A model generated the notes under the pieces. It was not told the origin of the DNA and did no database searches. It saw only the letters and a list, made by a program, of their open reading frames with translations. Positions 18,263-27,576 of a stretch of 64,000 nt of DNA are shown here, in pieces. Position 1 is the first letter of the stretch; the number at the start of each line of letters is the position of its first letter. The translations under genes were made by a program, and so were the position numbers. The stretch comes from JAFTYO01 sp045611785 (GTDB taxonomy: Bacteria; Pseudomonadota; Alphaproteobacteria; RF32; CAG-239): positions 97,663-161,662 of the forward strand of contig JAZKXV010000012.1 in NCBI GenBank assembly GCA_045611785.1, in the 5' to 3' direction.

Positions 18263-19417
18263 TTAGTCATCTCCAAGAGAACTGCGGCCTAAGTTTATGT
18301 GTCTGTTTACATCCATGCATAATATTATACCGAAGCTAGCCATCACGGATAACATAACAGTACCTCCATATGAAATAAGAGGTAAAGGTATACCAACAAC
18401 TGGTAACAAACCTAAAACCATTGCTATATTAATAAACACATATAAAAAGTAGTTAGTGTTTAAGCCAATTACCACAAGTTTGGCAAAATAACTTGTGGTG
18501 CGAAACGCAAATATATATCCGTATGCAATAATTATTAAATTAAGCAGAATAATTAGCACCCCACCCATTAAGCCAAACTCTTCGGAAAGCATAGTAAAAA
18601 TAAAATCGGTATGTTTTTCCGGTAAAAAGTTTAAATGGCTTTGAGTTCCATTTAAAAAACCCTTACCGAATACGCCACCTGAACCTAAAGCAATCTTAGA
18701 TTGAATGATATGATATCCTGTACCCAAAGGGTCACGTTCAGGATCTAGAAATGTTAACACCCTGTTCTTTTGATATTGATGCAAAAACTGCCAAGCTATC
18801 GGAGCCATAACGAGCCCGCTTCCTCCTAACAATGCAAACTTCCACCACTGCACACCCACAACAAAAAATATTGCCATTGTTGTAAACAACAACATCAGCG
18901 CAGTACCTAAATCAGGTTGTAATATAATCAAAGCTGCAGGAAACAATGCCATAATAGCTGGTGCGATAACACCTTTTACACTCTCTATTTTTTGCAAGTT
19001 ACAAGCTTGAAAATATTTAGCTAAAACCAGTACAAGCGAAATTTTCATTAACTCAGATGGTTGCAATTTAAACAGTTTCAAATCTATCCAACGTTGCGCA
19101 CCCATACCTACATGGCCTTTTATTTCAACGGCAATCAGCAATAGCAAAATTAAAAAGTACGCTATGTAAGAATATTTCAAATATACCTTAATATCGACAA
19201 GAGCCAACATTATCATAATGCAAAAACAAACACAAAACCTTATTGCCTGTTTAACTGCCCAAGGACTAAAACTTCCGTTAGCTGCTGAATACAATGCAAT
19301 AATTCCGATTAATGCTAATAACATTATACAAAACACATAACCGAAATTTAAGTTAAAAAATTTTTCTTTTAACGAAAGGTTCAATCCTTTAAATCTTTGC
19401 TCATAATATCTTGACAT
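18263..19417 (-). CDS. rodA: Rod-shape SEDS peptidoglycan glycosyltransferase RodA
   Basis: A 384-aa polytopic SEDS protein with about ten helices. Recognisable blocks include QRWIDLKLFKLQPSELMKISLVLVL, QPDLGTALM and the C-terminal GIPLPLISYGGT. RodA polymerises lipid II for side-wall elongation and pairs with PBP2, whose gene lies 12 bp upstream in the same operon. AGGGAAG precedes the ATG. It is the last gene of mreB-mreC-mreD-mrdA-rodA. No terminator is obvious in the 17 bp between its end and the convergent UPF0104 gene. Confidence 0.96.
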   Translation of the reverse strand: MSRYYEQRFKGLNLSLKEKFFNLNFGYVFCIMLLALIGIIALYSAANGSFSPWAVKQAIRFCVCFCIMIMLALVDIKVYLKYSYIAYFLILLLLIAVEIKGHVGMGAQRWIDLKLFKLQPSELMKISLVLVLAKYFQACNLQKIESVKGVIAPAIMALFPAALIILQPDLGTALMLLFTTMAIFFVVGVQWWKFALLGGSGLVMAPIAWQFLHQYQKNRVLTFLDPERDPLGTGYHIIQSKIALGSGGVFGKGFLNGTQSHLNFLPEKHTDFIFTMLSEEFGLMGGVLIILLNLIIIAYGYIFAFRTTSYFAKLVVIGLNTNYFLYVFINIAMVLGLLPVVGIPLPLISYGGTVMLSVMASFGIILCMDVNRHINLGRSSLGDD

Positions 19418-19429
19418 ACACTTCCCTAT

Positions 19430-21235
19430 TTAAATATTAAGCTCTAATGCTTTTTTCAAAATCTTTGACGCAATAGGAGCAGCAACTCCTGAACCCGATG
19501 AACCATGTTCAACAACCACAGCAACAGCATATTTAGGATTATTATGCGGAGCATATCCGACAAATAACGCATGGTTTCTTAAATACCAGGGCAAATCTTC
19601 GTCTTTCAAAATTCCACTTTGACGCTCTTTCATACTAATCCTGCGAACTTGTGTGGTTCCTGTTTTTCCGCTCATTTTAATACCATTTAAATCAAAAGCA
19701 GCTGCAACAGCTGTACCTTTTTCACCATTTACTACTTCAAACATGCCCTTTTTAACAATTTCAATATTACTTTTTGAAATTGGCAGCTTTTTAATTTTTC
19801 CTTTTTGATCTAAATCTAACTTTATAAAAGAAGGGCTAACTTCATAACCACCATTAGCAACTCTTGATGTCATAACTGCCAATTGCAACGGTGTAACCTG
19901 CACATATCCCTGTCCTATACCGGCAATAACAGTTTCTCCTTGCTGCCATTTTTCGCCATATCTTTTTAATTTCCATTCTTTATTCGGTATAATACCTTTT
20001 TGCTCATTTTCAAGCGTAATTCCCGTATAATTACCTAAGCCCAAAATTTCCGCCATATCTGCAATTTTTTCAATACCAAGCAACAATGCAATTTCATAAA
20101 AATAAATATCGCAAGAGTTTTTAAGAGCATTAACAATATTTTGTTCTCCATGCCCAGAATGTCTCCAACAGTGGAACTTATGGTTTCCCAATTGCATAGA
20201 GCCTGAGCAGTAATAACTCTTATTTTCATGAACAACTTTATTTTCCAATGCAGCTAAAGCTACAACTATTTTAAATGTTGATCCCGGAGAATAACGACCG
20301 GCAATAGCTTTATTAATCAACGGATTTTTCTCATTATAAAGAAGTTTATTCCATTCTTCGTGTGAAATACCTTTGGTAAACATGTTCGGATCAAATGATG
20401 GAACAGATACAAATGCTAAAATTTCGCCACTATGAACATCCATAACAACAGCAGCACCACTATGTTCTCCAAAAGCATCTTGTGCATATTTTTGCAAATT
20501 GCTATCAATTGTTAAATGTAACTCTTTTCCTTCTTTTCCGTTATCTCGTTCAATTTCTTTCATAATGCGTCCATATGCATTCACTTCAAGCTTTATGTTT
20601 CCGCCTACGCCCCTTAAATCATCTTCAAAAAACTTTTCAAGACCAGATTTACCAATCTTAAATTCAGGCACCATAAATAACGGATTATTACCTTTTTCTT
20701 TTTCATCAACTCTACCCACATACCCTAAAAAGTGCGCTGTTAAATCTCCTAGCGGATAAAACCTATTTACACCCTCATCGATAATAATTCCAGGCAATGA
20801 AGAAGCATTAAGCTGTAACGCCGAAACATCTTCCCAACTAATATTGTCTTTTAATTTTATTGGGACAAACTTACGATGATTACTTATTTCTTTCCTGATT
20901 TTCTCTTCTTCTTTTGGTGTTATATTAATATGCTTTTTAAATTCAGCTATTGTATCATCTATACTAATTGTTTGTTCTGCAATAATCGAAGCAGAAAGGT
21001 TTTGTTCATTACCTGCAAGCAACACTCCATTTCTATCAAAAACATTACCTCTAACCGGAACCAACATTCGGGTAGAAATACGGTTATCATCAGCCATCGT
21101 TTTATATTTAGTAGCTTGTATAACTTGTAAATAATACAATCGACCAACCAAAACAAACAGCATGATAAAATTAACAATTGCAATAAATAATGTTCGTGAA
21201 AGTAAAACTCTACCTTTATCATTATCTCTATTCAT
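19430..21235 (-). CDS. mrdA: Penicillin-binding protein 2
   Basis: A class B PBP of 601 aa. An N-terminal membrane anchor (about 14-37) is followed by the PBP dimerisation domain and a transpeptidase domain with SPGSTFK (active Ser), SCDIYFYE-like SxN region, and KTGTTQ near the end. It crosslinks peptidoglycan during elongation with RodA. The frame is open to 21292, but AAGAGG lies 6 nt before the ATG at 21235 and that start overlaps mreD by only 8 bp, so MNRDNDKGR is the likely N-terminus. The beta-lactam target in this elongation complex. Confidence 0.95.
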   Translation of the reverse strand: MNRDNDKGRVLLSRTLFIAIVNFIMLFVLVGRLYYLQVIQATKYKTMADDNRISTRMLVPVRGNVFDRNGVLLAGNEQNLSASIIAEQTISIDDTIAEFKKHINITPKEEEKIRKEISNHRKFVPIKLKDNISWEDVSALQLNASSLPGIIIDEGVNRFYPLGDLTAHFLGYVGRVDEKEKGNNPLFMVPEFKIGKSGLEKFFEDDLRGVGGNIKLEVNAYGRIMKEIERDNGKEGKELHLTIDSNLQKYAQDAFGEHSGAAVVMDVHSGEILAFVSVPSFDPNMFTKGISHEEWNKLLYNEKNPLINKAIAGRYSPGSTFKIVVALAALENKVVHENKSYYCSGSMQLGNHKFHCWRHSGHGEQNIVNALKNSCDIYFYEIALLLGIEKIADMAEILGLGNYTGITLENEQKGIIPNKEWKLKRYGEKWQQGETVIAGIGQGYVQVTPLQLAVMTSRVANGGYEVSPSFIKLDLDQKGKIKKLPISKSNIEIVKKGMFEVVNGEKGTAVAAAFDLNGIKMSGKTGTTQVRRISMKERQSGILKDEDLPWYLRNHALFVGYAPHNNPKYAVAVVVEHGSSGSGVAAPIASKILKKALELNI

Positions 21236-21758
21236 AGACAACCTCTTCATTTGCAAGAAGTTTATTTTGAACAAAGATATTGCATCTGGCAACTAACGGA
21301 TACACCAAAACAGTAGAAATAAAACCTATAAACACCCCTAAAGCTGATAAAAAGTTGCTATAATAAACGGACATTACAAGCCATTTAGCAAAAAAGCCAA
21401 TACCTGATATAATTGCAAAACCTATCCAACTGATGATAAAAGGTTTAGTATTTACAAAACTACCATATGTTATAGCTAAGACATAAATAAGCACAAATAC
21501 AAACATATTTATGCCCAATGGTGTTGCCGATAAGCTATCTGCAACAATACCAAGCATAAAAACAGACATCGGACCAAACAAATCTCTTCTATATAAAGCC
21601 CAAAAGTATACACAAATCATACCTATATCTGCTCTTAAAAGCTTTGAAAAAGGAATATGAATAGGCACATAAGCTACCAAAATAAACAATATTGTGCATA
21701 ATAAAGGTAACATTTTTTTTAATTGATAGGCAACAATATCTGAAAAAGAATCATCCAT
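21228..21758 (-). CDS. mreD: Rod shape-determining protein MreD
   Basis: A 176-aa membrane protein with about five helices. Its size, hydrophobic pattern and its place between mreC and mrdA identify MreD, the poorly conserved integral partner of MreC and MreB in the elongasome. The block RRDLFGPMSVFMLGIVADSLSATPLGIN matches the family's conserved FxxGLlxDllsgtplGl region. The ATG follows the mreC stop by 1 bp, with AAGGAT as Shine-Dalgarno inside the mreC end. Confidence 0.9.
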   Translation of the reverse strand: MDDSFSDIVAYQLKKMLPLLCTILFILVAYVPIHIPFSKLLRADIGMICVYFWALYRRDLFGPMSVFMLGIVADSLSATPLGINMFVFVLIYVLAITYGSFVNTKPFIISWIGFAIISGIGFFAKWLVMSVYYSNFLSALGVFIGFISTVLVYPLVARCNIFVQNKLLANEEVVYE

Positions 21759-21759
21759 T

Positions 21760-22629
21760 TTATTTATCCTTGTTCTCTTTGGATAAGTTTACCACATCTT
21801 GATATATGCCATAATCAACAATTTTTAAAAATTCCAAACGTTCAATACTACTTATAGTACTGATTTGAATATCATCTTTAGTTATTTTAGTAACTATACC
21901 AATAGGTAATCCGACAGGAAACACTCCTGCAACGCCTGATGTTACAATTCTATCACCAATTTTTACATCTGCATTTCGGTTCATGTATAAAAGTTTGGGA
22001 AATCTGGTATTATCACCTGATAATATTGCTCTTTCACGACTTCTTTCTACAATTACCGGAATTTTAGAGCCAATATCAGTTATTAAAATAACTCTTGCAT
22101 ATTTATCCATTACAGATTCTACACGGCCGACAACGCTCCCATTACCAATAGCAACCTGATCTTTATATATGGTTTTATTATCGCCGATATAAACTATCAA
22201 AGAATGAGAAAAACCATCTCCTTCTTCTGCAACCACCTTTGCCGTAATAAATTTTGCTTCAGGTAATTGTTCATAATCTAACATATCAGCTAAAATCTTA
22301 TTTTCTGCCTGAAGCGTACGAACCTTATTTTTCAACATAAGGAGTTCAGAATTTTCAAGTTTAAGCAATTTATTTTCTTTATAAACATTAGCAATATCAA
22401 TAACTTGTTCATAACCGCCATATATAAGCTGCCCTGGAAGCTGCATCAGTTTAATAATCGGACTTAAAACCGCTGATATTGTTCCACTTGTTTTATCTAA
22501 AACAAGCGTATCCGCTTTGCTTAACATCATAAAAGCTAAAGCGGATATAAAAACTAAAGCTATTAAAACTTTTCTTATGAAAATTTTAAATTGGCTAAGC
22601 TTAAAGAACACTATACGGCGACGTTTCAA
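21760..22629 (-). CDS. mreC: Rod shape-determining protein MreC, TTG start
   Basis: A 289-aa bitopic protein: a positive N-terminus, one membrane helix (about 16-38), a coiled coil (about 75-115, heptad Leu/Lys/Glu) and a beta-rich periplasmic domain with VVAEEGDGFSHSLIVYIG and TSGVAGVFPVGLPIG-like family blocks. MreC bridges MreB and PBP2-RodA. The start codon is TTG at 22629 with AGGAG 7 nt upstream; no in-frame ATG exists before residue 34, which is inside the membrane helix, so TTG is well supported. Confidence 0.93.
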   Translation of the reverse strand: MKRRRIVFFKLSQFKIFIRKVLIALVFISALAFMMLSKADTLVLDKTSGTISAVLSPIIKLMQLPGQLIYGGYEQVIDIANVYKENKLLKLENSELLMLKNKVRTLQAENKILADMLDYEQLPEAKFITAKVVAEEGDGFSHSLIVYIGDNKTIYKDQVAIGNGSVVGRVESVMDKYARVILITDIGSKIPVIVERSRERAILSGDNTRFPKLLYMNRNADVKIGDRIVTSGVAGVFPVGLPIGIVTKITKDDIQISTISSIERLEFLKIVDYGIYQDVVNLSKENKDK

Positions 22630-22654
22630 TTATCATCTCCTAAAGCAACGCCTT

Positions 22655-23695
22655 TTAATACATTGAAGATAAAACGCTCTTAAACTTTTCCAAATTATCT
22701 AATGCATTACCTGTTCCTTTTGCGACACAAGCTAAAGGCTCTTCAGCGATAGAAACCGGCAATCCTGTTGCATTACGCAAAACTTGGTCTAAATTGGTTA
22801 ACAAAGCGCCCCCACCTGTTAATACAATACCTTTATCAACGATATCAGCAGCTAACTCTGGTGCAGTATTTTCAAGAGCAACTTTAACAGCTTCAACAAT
22901 TGCAGCGACAGGCTCAGCTAATGCTTCAGCAATTTGGCGTTCAGAAACTTCAATTTCTTTTGGCACACCGTTTAATAAATCTCTACCTTTAATATCAATT
23001 GTACGTCCTTCTCCTTTAAGAGGTGGGCAAGCACAACCAATTTCTTTTTTAATACGCTCGGCAGAACTTTCACCAACGAGCAAATTCATTGTTCTTCTAA
23101 TGTATGAAATTATGGCATTATCCATTTTATCTCCGCCAACACGAACTGAACGGGCATACACAATACCGCCCAAAGACAAAACAGCAACCTCTGTTGTACC
23201 ACCACCAATATCAACCACCATAGAACCAGTTGGTTCTGTAACTGGTAAACCAGCGCCAATTGCCGCTGCCATAGGTTCATCTATAAGCCAAACCTTACGA
23301 GCACCGGCTGCTTCTGCAGATTCTTGAATAGCTCTGCTTTCAACAGCTGTTGAACCGGACGGAACACAAACGATAATCATCGGAGATGCAAAAGTTCTGC
23401 GATTATGAACTTTACGAATAAAATATTTTATCATTTCTTCAGCAATTTCAAAATCTGCGATAACACCATCTTTTAATGGACGAATGGCTTTAATATTACC
23501 TGGGGTTCTACCCAACATTTGCTTAGCATCATTACCGACTGCTAAAACTTGTTTTTTACCATTGAATTCTTTAATAGCCACAACTGATGGCTCATTTAAT
23601 ACGATACCGCGACCTCTAACATACACAAGCGTATTTGCGGTTCCTAAATCAATTGCCATATCGGCTGATAAGAAGCCCATTAATTTTGATAACAT
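22655..23695 (-). CDS. mreB: Actin-like rod shape protein MreB
   Basis: A 346-aa actin-fold ATPase of standard length. It starts with MGFLSADMAIDLGTANTLVY (phosphate-1 loop), has EPMAAAIGAGLP, the phosphate-2 motif MVVDIGGGTTEVAVLSL and the adenosine motif GIVLTGGGALL. MreB filaments guide the elongation machinery. It is the first gene of the rod-shape operon; GGAG lies upstream of the ATG. A candidate promoter is at 23733-23761. Confidence 0.97.
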   Translation of the reverse strand: MLSKLMGFLSADMAIDLGTANTLVYVRGRGIVLNEPSVVAIKEFNGKKQVLAVGNDAKQMLGRTPGNIKAIRPLKDGVIADFEIAEEMIKYFIRKVHNRRTFASPMIIVCVPSGSTAVESRAIQESAEAAGARKVWLIDEPMAAAIGAGLPVTEPTGSMVVDIGGGTTEVAVLSLGGIVYARSVRVGGDKMDNAIISYIRRTMNLLVGESSAERIKKEIGCACPPLKGEGRTIDIKGRDLLNGVPKEIEVSERQIAEALAEPVAAIVEAVKVALENTAPELAADIVDKGIVLTGGGALLTNLDQVLRNATGLPVSIAEEPLACVAKGTGNALDNLEKFKSVLSSMY

Positions 23696-23732
23696 ATTTC
23701 ATCTTCTCCGAAAAAAATTAACCTTTTGATAA

Positions 23733-23761
23733 GTTTTATTACTTTATGAAAAGTAAAGCAA
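23733..23761 (-). promoter_or_regulatory. Candidate promoter of the mre-mrd operon
   Basis: On the minus strand TTGCTT (23756-23761), 17-bp spacer, TAAAAC (23733-23738), placed 38 bp before the mreB ATG. A moderate sigma-70 match. Confidence 0.45.
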
Positions 23762-23798
23762 TATTTTTTTTATGATTTTGCATATCATCAACAAGTTT

Positions 23799-24527
23799 TT
23801 AATAAAAACTTATTTTAGATACAGGCTTTTCATAACTAGGGATTTGTCTTGTAGCAACTGTTTTTTGATACATTCTTCCCAAATATGTTTTTTTACGCCA
23901 AGAAAAATGCTCTTTATGTTTTGCATAACTATCAATACTATTTTTCCACAAACTTTCTGCAAATGGTTGATATAACCTATTAAACGGTTGAATAATATAG
24001 CGAAGCAAGTTCCATTTTGATGGCTTATTATAATCTATGAATATAACTTTTCCACCTTCCTCAACACAATTTAATGCATTATTTATAAGCTTTGCACGTG
24101 TAATCGGAGGCAACTCATGGAGAAGCATATAACAAATTACAACGTCAAACTTTTCACTAAATGCTTTGCTGGCATCTTGTACCTGAAAATTTATTTTTTG
24201 ATAAATCGACTTACTGCGACATCTTTCAAGTTGTTTAGGGTTAACATCTGCAATAACATATCTGCCATAAGCACCAATTTTTTCGGAAACTGCTTCAATT
24301 TGATATCCGAAAGTACAGCCCATTTGTAAAACAGTGCTGTTTGTACTTATTTCTTTTACCAAATCATTAACCATATTCGATTGTTGAAACAACGTTAAAA
24401 GTGAAACAACACGGTCATCGTCTAAAAAACGTGATATTTTATCGTTATTATATATTTTTCCGTAAATCTCACGAACATATGCAGGCATTTTTACAACCTT
24501 CGAATGTTTAACTATATTATATTTCAT
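23799..24527 (-). CDS. rquA: Rhodoquinone biosynthesis protein RquA (class I methyltransferase-like)
   Basis: A 242-aa UbiE-like Rossmann protein. Instead of the usual SAM motif I (DxGxGxG) it has VLQMGCTFGYQ (66-76), in the style of RquA where a Gln replaces the Asp. Other RquA-type blocks are DVNPKQL (94-100), LLHE (135-138), IDYNKPSKW (164-172), an LLR then PFA-x-x-LW (188-194) and a final MYQK. RquA is established to convert ubiquinone to rhodoquinone, replacing a methoxy by an amino group with SAM as amino donor. Rhodoquinone lets fumarate serve as an anaerobic electron acceptor. AAGGG precedes the ATG. I base the call on recalled family motifs; a generic UbiE-like methyltransferase is the alternative. 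Confidence 0.8.
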   Translation of the reverse strand: MKYNIVKHSKVVKMPAYVREIYGKIYNNDKISRFLDDDRVVSLLTLFQQSNMVNDLVKEISTNSTVLQMGCTFGYQIEAVSEKIGAYGRYVIADVNPKQLERCRSKSIYQKINFQVQDASKAFSEKFDVVICYMLLHELPPITRAKLINNALNCVEEGGKVIFIDYNKPSKWNLLRYIIQPFNRLYQPFAESLWKNSIDSYAKHKEHFSWRKKTYLGRMYQKTVATRQIPSYEKPVSKISFY

Positions 24528-24564
24528 TTCTAATCCCTTAACCTATTGTTACTAAACAACTTAT

Positions 24565-25296
24565 TTATTGCCAATCACCTGCAAGAGCTTGCCAACATGA
24601 AAGTGCCGCTATTGCTGCTGTTTCCGCCCTCAAAATTCTATTACCTAACGACACGCCATAAGTATAATCTAATTTTCTTAAATTTTCCAGTTCTTTTTCA
24701 GAAAATCCGCCTTCCGGTCCAACTAAAATTGCAACCGGCTCCAAACACCTCTCCATTTGGACCTTTGCAACCTCAGACTGTAAGGTTTCATCTAAATATA
24801 TAAGTTTTCGATTTTTATCCCAATTTGATAAAAGTTTTTTCAAATCAATACAATTTTCGACAACCGGAACATCTTGTCTGCGACACTGTTCACAAGCCTC
24901 AATAACTTGAGTTTTCATTCTTTCAACATTTGGATGCAAATTTGAAGTATATTCACTTATTATCGGAATAATTTTTTGAACGCCGAGTTCAGTAGCTTTT
25001 TCAACCACAAAATCCATATTATTTTTTTTAAGCGGAGCAAATAACAACCAAATATCCGGACTTTTCCTATATTCACAAAACCTACTAACAACCAACAACT
25101 CACATTTTTTCTTTTGTATAGTTTTTACTTGAGAACAAAATTCACCATCTCGTCCGTTAAAAACAAAAACCTCATCACCTTGCTTTAATCTCATAACATT
25201 TATCAAGTAGTGCGATTGCTTCTCATCACATTCAACCACATTGCCCACAACAAGATCTGCATCAATATAAATTCTTATCCGATTCTTTTTACTCAA
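24565..25296 (-). CDS. rsmE: 16S rRNA m3U1498 methyltransferase RsmE, TTG start
   Basis: A 243-aa SPOUT methyltransferase. It has an N-terminal PUA-like domain (YIDADLVVGNV, HYLINVMRL, VFNGRDGEF) and a trefoil-knot domain with ILVGPEGGFSEKELE and the C-terminal SLGNRILRAETAAIAAL, all characteristic of RsmE. It methylates U1498 in the small-subunit decoding region. Three non-ATG starts are possible (TTG 25311, GTG 25305, TTG 25296); GAGGG lies 8 nt before TTG 25296 and this gives the family's usual N-terminus, so I choose it. Confidence 0.93.
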   Translation of the reverse strand: MSKKNRIRIYIDADLVVGNVVECDEKQSHYLINVMRLKQGDEVFVFNGRDGEFCSQVKTIQKKKCELLVVSRFCEYRKSPDIWLLFAPLKKNNMDFVVEKATELGVQKIIPIISEYTSNLHPNVERMKTQVIEACEQCRRQDVPVVENCIDLKKLLSNWDKNRKLIYLDETLQSEVAKVQMERCLEPVAILVGPEGGFSEKELENLRKLDYTYGVSLGNRILRAETAAIAALSCWQALAGDWQ

Positions 25297-25317
25297 GTAT
25301 TTCACCCTCAAAAATCA

Positions 25318-25347
25318 TTGCATAAATTAAAATATTGAGTGTATAAT
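25318..25347 (+). promoter_or_regulatory. Candidate promoter of cmk
   Basis: TTGCAT (25318-25323), 18-bp spacer, TATAAT (25342-25347), in the divergent gap between rsmE and cmk, 53 bp before the cmk ATG. Confidence 0.5.
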
Positions 25348-25400
25348 AATAAAATATGTGTTAAAGAATAAATAACATTAATTAAATAAACGGAAAAATT

Positions 25401-26057
25401 ATGATTATCACAATTGATGGCCCTGCCGCAGCAGGAAAAGGAACCTTATCTGCATATTTAGCTAAACATTATAAATTGGCTTATTTTGACACCGGCATGA
25501 TTTATCGTGCAGTAGGTTTAGATATGGTTTTAAAAAATCTTGACTTATCTGACGAAGACACAGCCGAGCAAATTGCAAAAGAACTTACTTTTGAAAAAAT
25601 GATGGAACTTTCCAAACATAAAGATTTTCGTTCCGATATCGGAGGAAGTGCTGCATCAAAAGTTTCTGCCTTACCAAAAGTAAGAAGTGCTCTTTTAAAA
25701 ATGCAACAAGACTTCGCTCTCTCACCGGTTTTTGCTGACGGGTCTCCTGCTAACGGCGTAATTTATGACGGAAGAGATACCGGAACCGTAGTGTGTCCTA
25801 ATGCAGACATCAAACTTTTTGTTACAGCTTCTTCCGAAGTAAGAGCCAGAAGACGTTATAATGAATTTGTAGAAAAAGGCATGGATACAACTTATGAAAA
25901 AGTTTTATCCGACATGATTGCTCGAGACAAACGTGACGAACAAAGAGCATCAGCGCCTCTAAAACCTGCTGATGATGCCATTATAATTGACACATCAAAT
26001 ATGACGGCTCAACAAGAAATTGATAAAGCAATTGAAATTATAGAATCAAAAAAATAA
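25401..26057 (+). CDS. cmk: Cytidylate kinase
   Basis: A 218-aa nucleoside monophosphate kinase. The P-loop is in IDGPAAAGKGT (residues 4-14), followed by the CMP-binding YFDTGMIYRAVG, a GRDTGTVVCPNADIKLFVTAS block, and RARRRY. It phosphorylates CMP/dCMP with ATP. Length and order match bacterial Cmk. There is no strong Shine-Dalgarno (CGGAAAAATT). A textbook terminator follows 7 bp after the stop. Confidence 0.95.
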   Translation: MIITIDGPAAAGKGTLSAYLAKHYKLAYFDTGMIYRAVGLDMVLKNLDLSDEDTAEQIAKELTFEKMMELSKHKDFRSDIGGSAASKVSALPKVRSALLKMQQDFALSPVFADGSPANGVIYDGRDTGTVVCPNADIKLFVTASSEVRARRRYNEFVEKGMDTTYEKVLSDMIARDKRDEQRASAPLKPADDAIIIDTSNMTAQQEIDKAIEIIESKK

Positions 26058-26064
26058 TCTTCCA

Positions 26065-26089
26065 CCCCGAAAAAATTTCGGGGTTTTTT
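26065..26089 (+). terminator. Rho-independent terminator after cmk
   Basis: Stem CCCCGAAA/TTTCGGGG with a 3-nt A loop and six T. It overlaps the end of the convergent tcdA by 2 bp. Confidence 0.9.
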
Positions 26090-26813
26090 ATTCTTTAATT
26101 ATAAGTTGTTGCATAACATAGTTTGCCATCATAAAACCGAAAATTGCCGTAATTGTAGGTAAAGAACCTAAAATTTGCTTTCCGCCATTTTCATTAGGCT
26201 GTATGGCTGTTGATAACAAATTGCTTTGTTCATCTGAAAAAACACATTTTACTTTTTTCAAATCTGTTCCCTGTTTTTTTAAGTTTTGCCTGATGGTTCT
26301 TGCCATAGAGCAATTTTGTGTCTGATTAAGAGTTGTAATTTTAATTGCGCTTGCATCTATTCTTAGCGCCGCCCCCATTGATGATATAAAATTAATATTT
26401 CCCTCAACCATAGCTCTAATCAACTTACATTTTTGTTTAATACTATCTATTGCATCAATAATATAATCTGGCTTATAAGATAACAGATTCTCAATATTGT
26501 CTTCATCTACAAAACAATCTACAATATCAACTATGCAATCAGGATTAATCTGCTTAACTCTTTCAAGTGCCACATCTGTTTTTTTCCTTCCAACACTAGC
26601 CATTGTAGCCAATATTTGACGATTAATATTAGTTTCATCAAAGCTATCAAAATCTACCAAAACCAAATGTCCGACACCAACTCTGGCCATAGCCTCAAGT
26701 GCATAACCTCCAACAGCGCCCAATCCGATAATCATTACTGTCGAGTTTTTAATATTATTCATTCCTTTTGCGCCGATTAAGGCTTCTGTCCTGACAAATC
26801 TCTTATTTTCCAT
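26088..26813 (-). CDS. tcdA: tRNA threonylcarbamoyladenosine dehydratase (ThiF/E1-like)
   Basis: A 241-aa E1-like adenylating enzyme. GLGAVGGYALEAMARVGVG is the nucleotide-binding glycine motif, followed by LVDFDSFDETNINRQ (ATP/Mg block) and DAIDSIKQKC. TcdA cyclises t6A37 of tRNAs to ct6A. The frame opens at 26840, but MENKRFVRTEALIG at 26813 matches the family's N-terminus and has GGAG about 10 nt upstream; that start overlaps the upstream tatD by 11 bp. The pair is probably co-transcribed from tatD. Confidence 0.9.
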   Translation of the reverse strand: MENKRFVRTEALIGAKGMNNIKNSTVMIIGLGAVGGYALEAMARVGVGHLVLVDFDSFDETNINRQILATMASVGRKKTDVALERVKQINPDCIVDIVDCFVDEDNIENLLSYKPDYIIDAIDSIKQKCKLIRAMVEGNINFISSMGAALRIDASAIKITTLNQTQNCSMARTIRQNLKKQGTDLKKVKCVFSDEQSNLLSTAIQPNENGGKQILGSLPTITAIFGFMMANYVMQQLIIKE

Positions 26814-27522
26814 TTTCAACAAACTCCGTTGCGTTAGCATACAAACGTTTTATTAAAACTTCAAGTTTTTCGTTGCAAATAACAGACAAGCTTTCAATAA
26901 AAGCATCTAAATCTTCAACTTGGCTTTGATAAGGTGCATCTGTTTCCAGAAGCAATCTGTTTATATCAAGAGCCAAAACAAAATCATTTATTTGCTTATT
27001 TTTCAAAACCTTTTTATTAAACGCAACATATCCGCCATTATTTAATACTTTTTTCAATAAATTTGTTCTGGCATTAAAAGAATGAAACACAAATTTTGAC
27101 GGTAACAATTTCCATACATCATTTAGCCACTCATCAGCCTTAACGGCGTGAATAATTAACCCCTTATTATATTTTCTTGCTAAATTTATTTGCGATAAAA
27201 AAACATCTTTTTGCGTAGCATAATCGACAGCTTTTAATCGATCAAAACCGCATTCTCCAACTAACGATGATGGATATTTACTCAAATAAAACTCTAACTC
27301 ATTTTGCCAACCAGATTGCACCGCATTTGCATACCATGGATGCAAACCAAACGAAGGGATTACAATATCTGCATATTTTTCATACAGATTAGCCACCTTT
27401 TCCCAATCAGATTGCTTAGCACTAACACAAATACATTTACGTATTTTAGCATTTTCAAGCATTGATAAAATTTCAGTTTTTTTAAAATCTTGCAAATGTA
27501 TATGAGTATCGAAATAAACCAT
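26803..27522 (-). CDS. TatD-family metal-dependent hydrolase
   Basis: A 239-aa TIM-barrel amidohydrolase. It has the TatD metal ligands: FDTHIHL (His7, His9), VGECGFD (Glu), IIHAVKAD, VFHSFN and the C-terminal LLETDAPYQ (Asp). Family members are 3'-5' DNases or D-amino acid/quality-control hydrolases; the exact substrate here is not determinable. At 239 aa it is slightly shorter than the 255-265 aa average. AGAGG lies before the ATG. It is upstream of and overlaps tcdA. Confidence 0.88.
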   Translation of the reverse strand: MVYFDTHIHLQDFKKTEILSMLENAKIRKCICVSAKQSDWEKVANLYEKYADIVIPSFGLHPWYANAVQSGWQNELEFYLSKYPSSLVGECGFDRLKAVDYATQKDVFLSQINLARKYNKGLIIHAVKADEWLNDVWKLLPSKFVFHSFNARTNLLKKVLNNGGYVAFNKKVLKNKQINDFVLALDINRLLLETDAPYQSQVEDLDAFIESLSVICNEKLEVLIKRLYANATEFVENGK

Positions 27523-27576
27523 AAAAAAACCTCTCTTTATATATAATAAGAGAGATTTTATTTTTTACAAGCTAAT

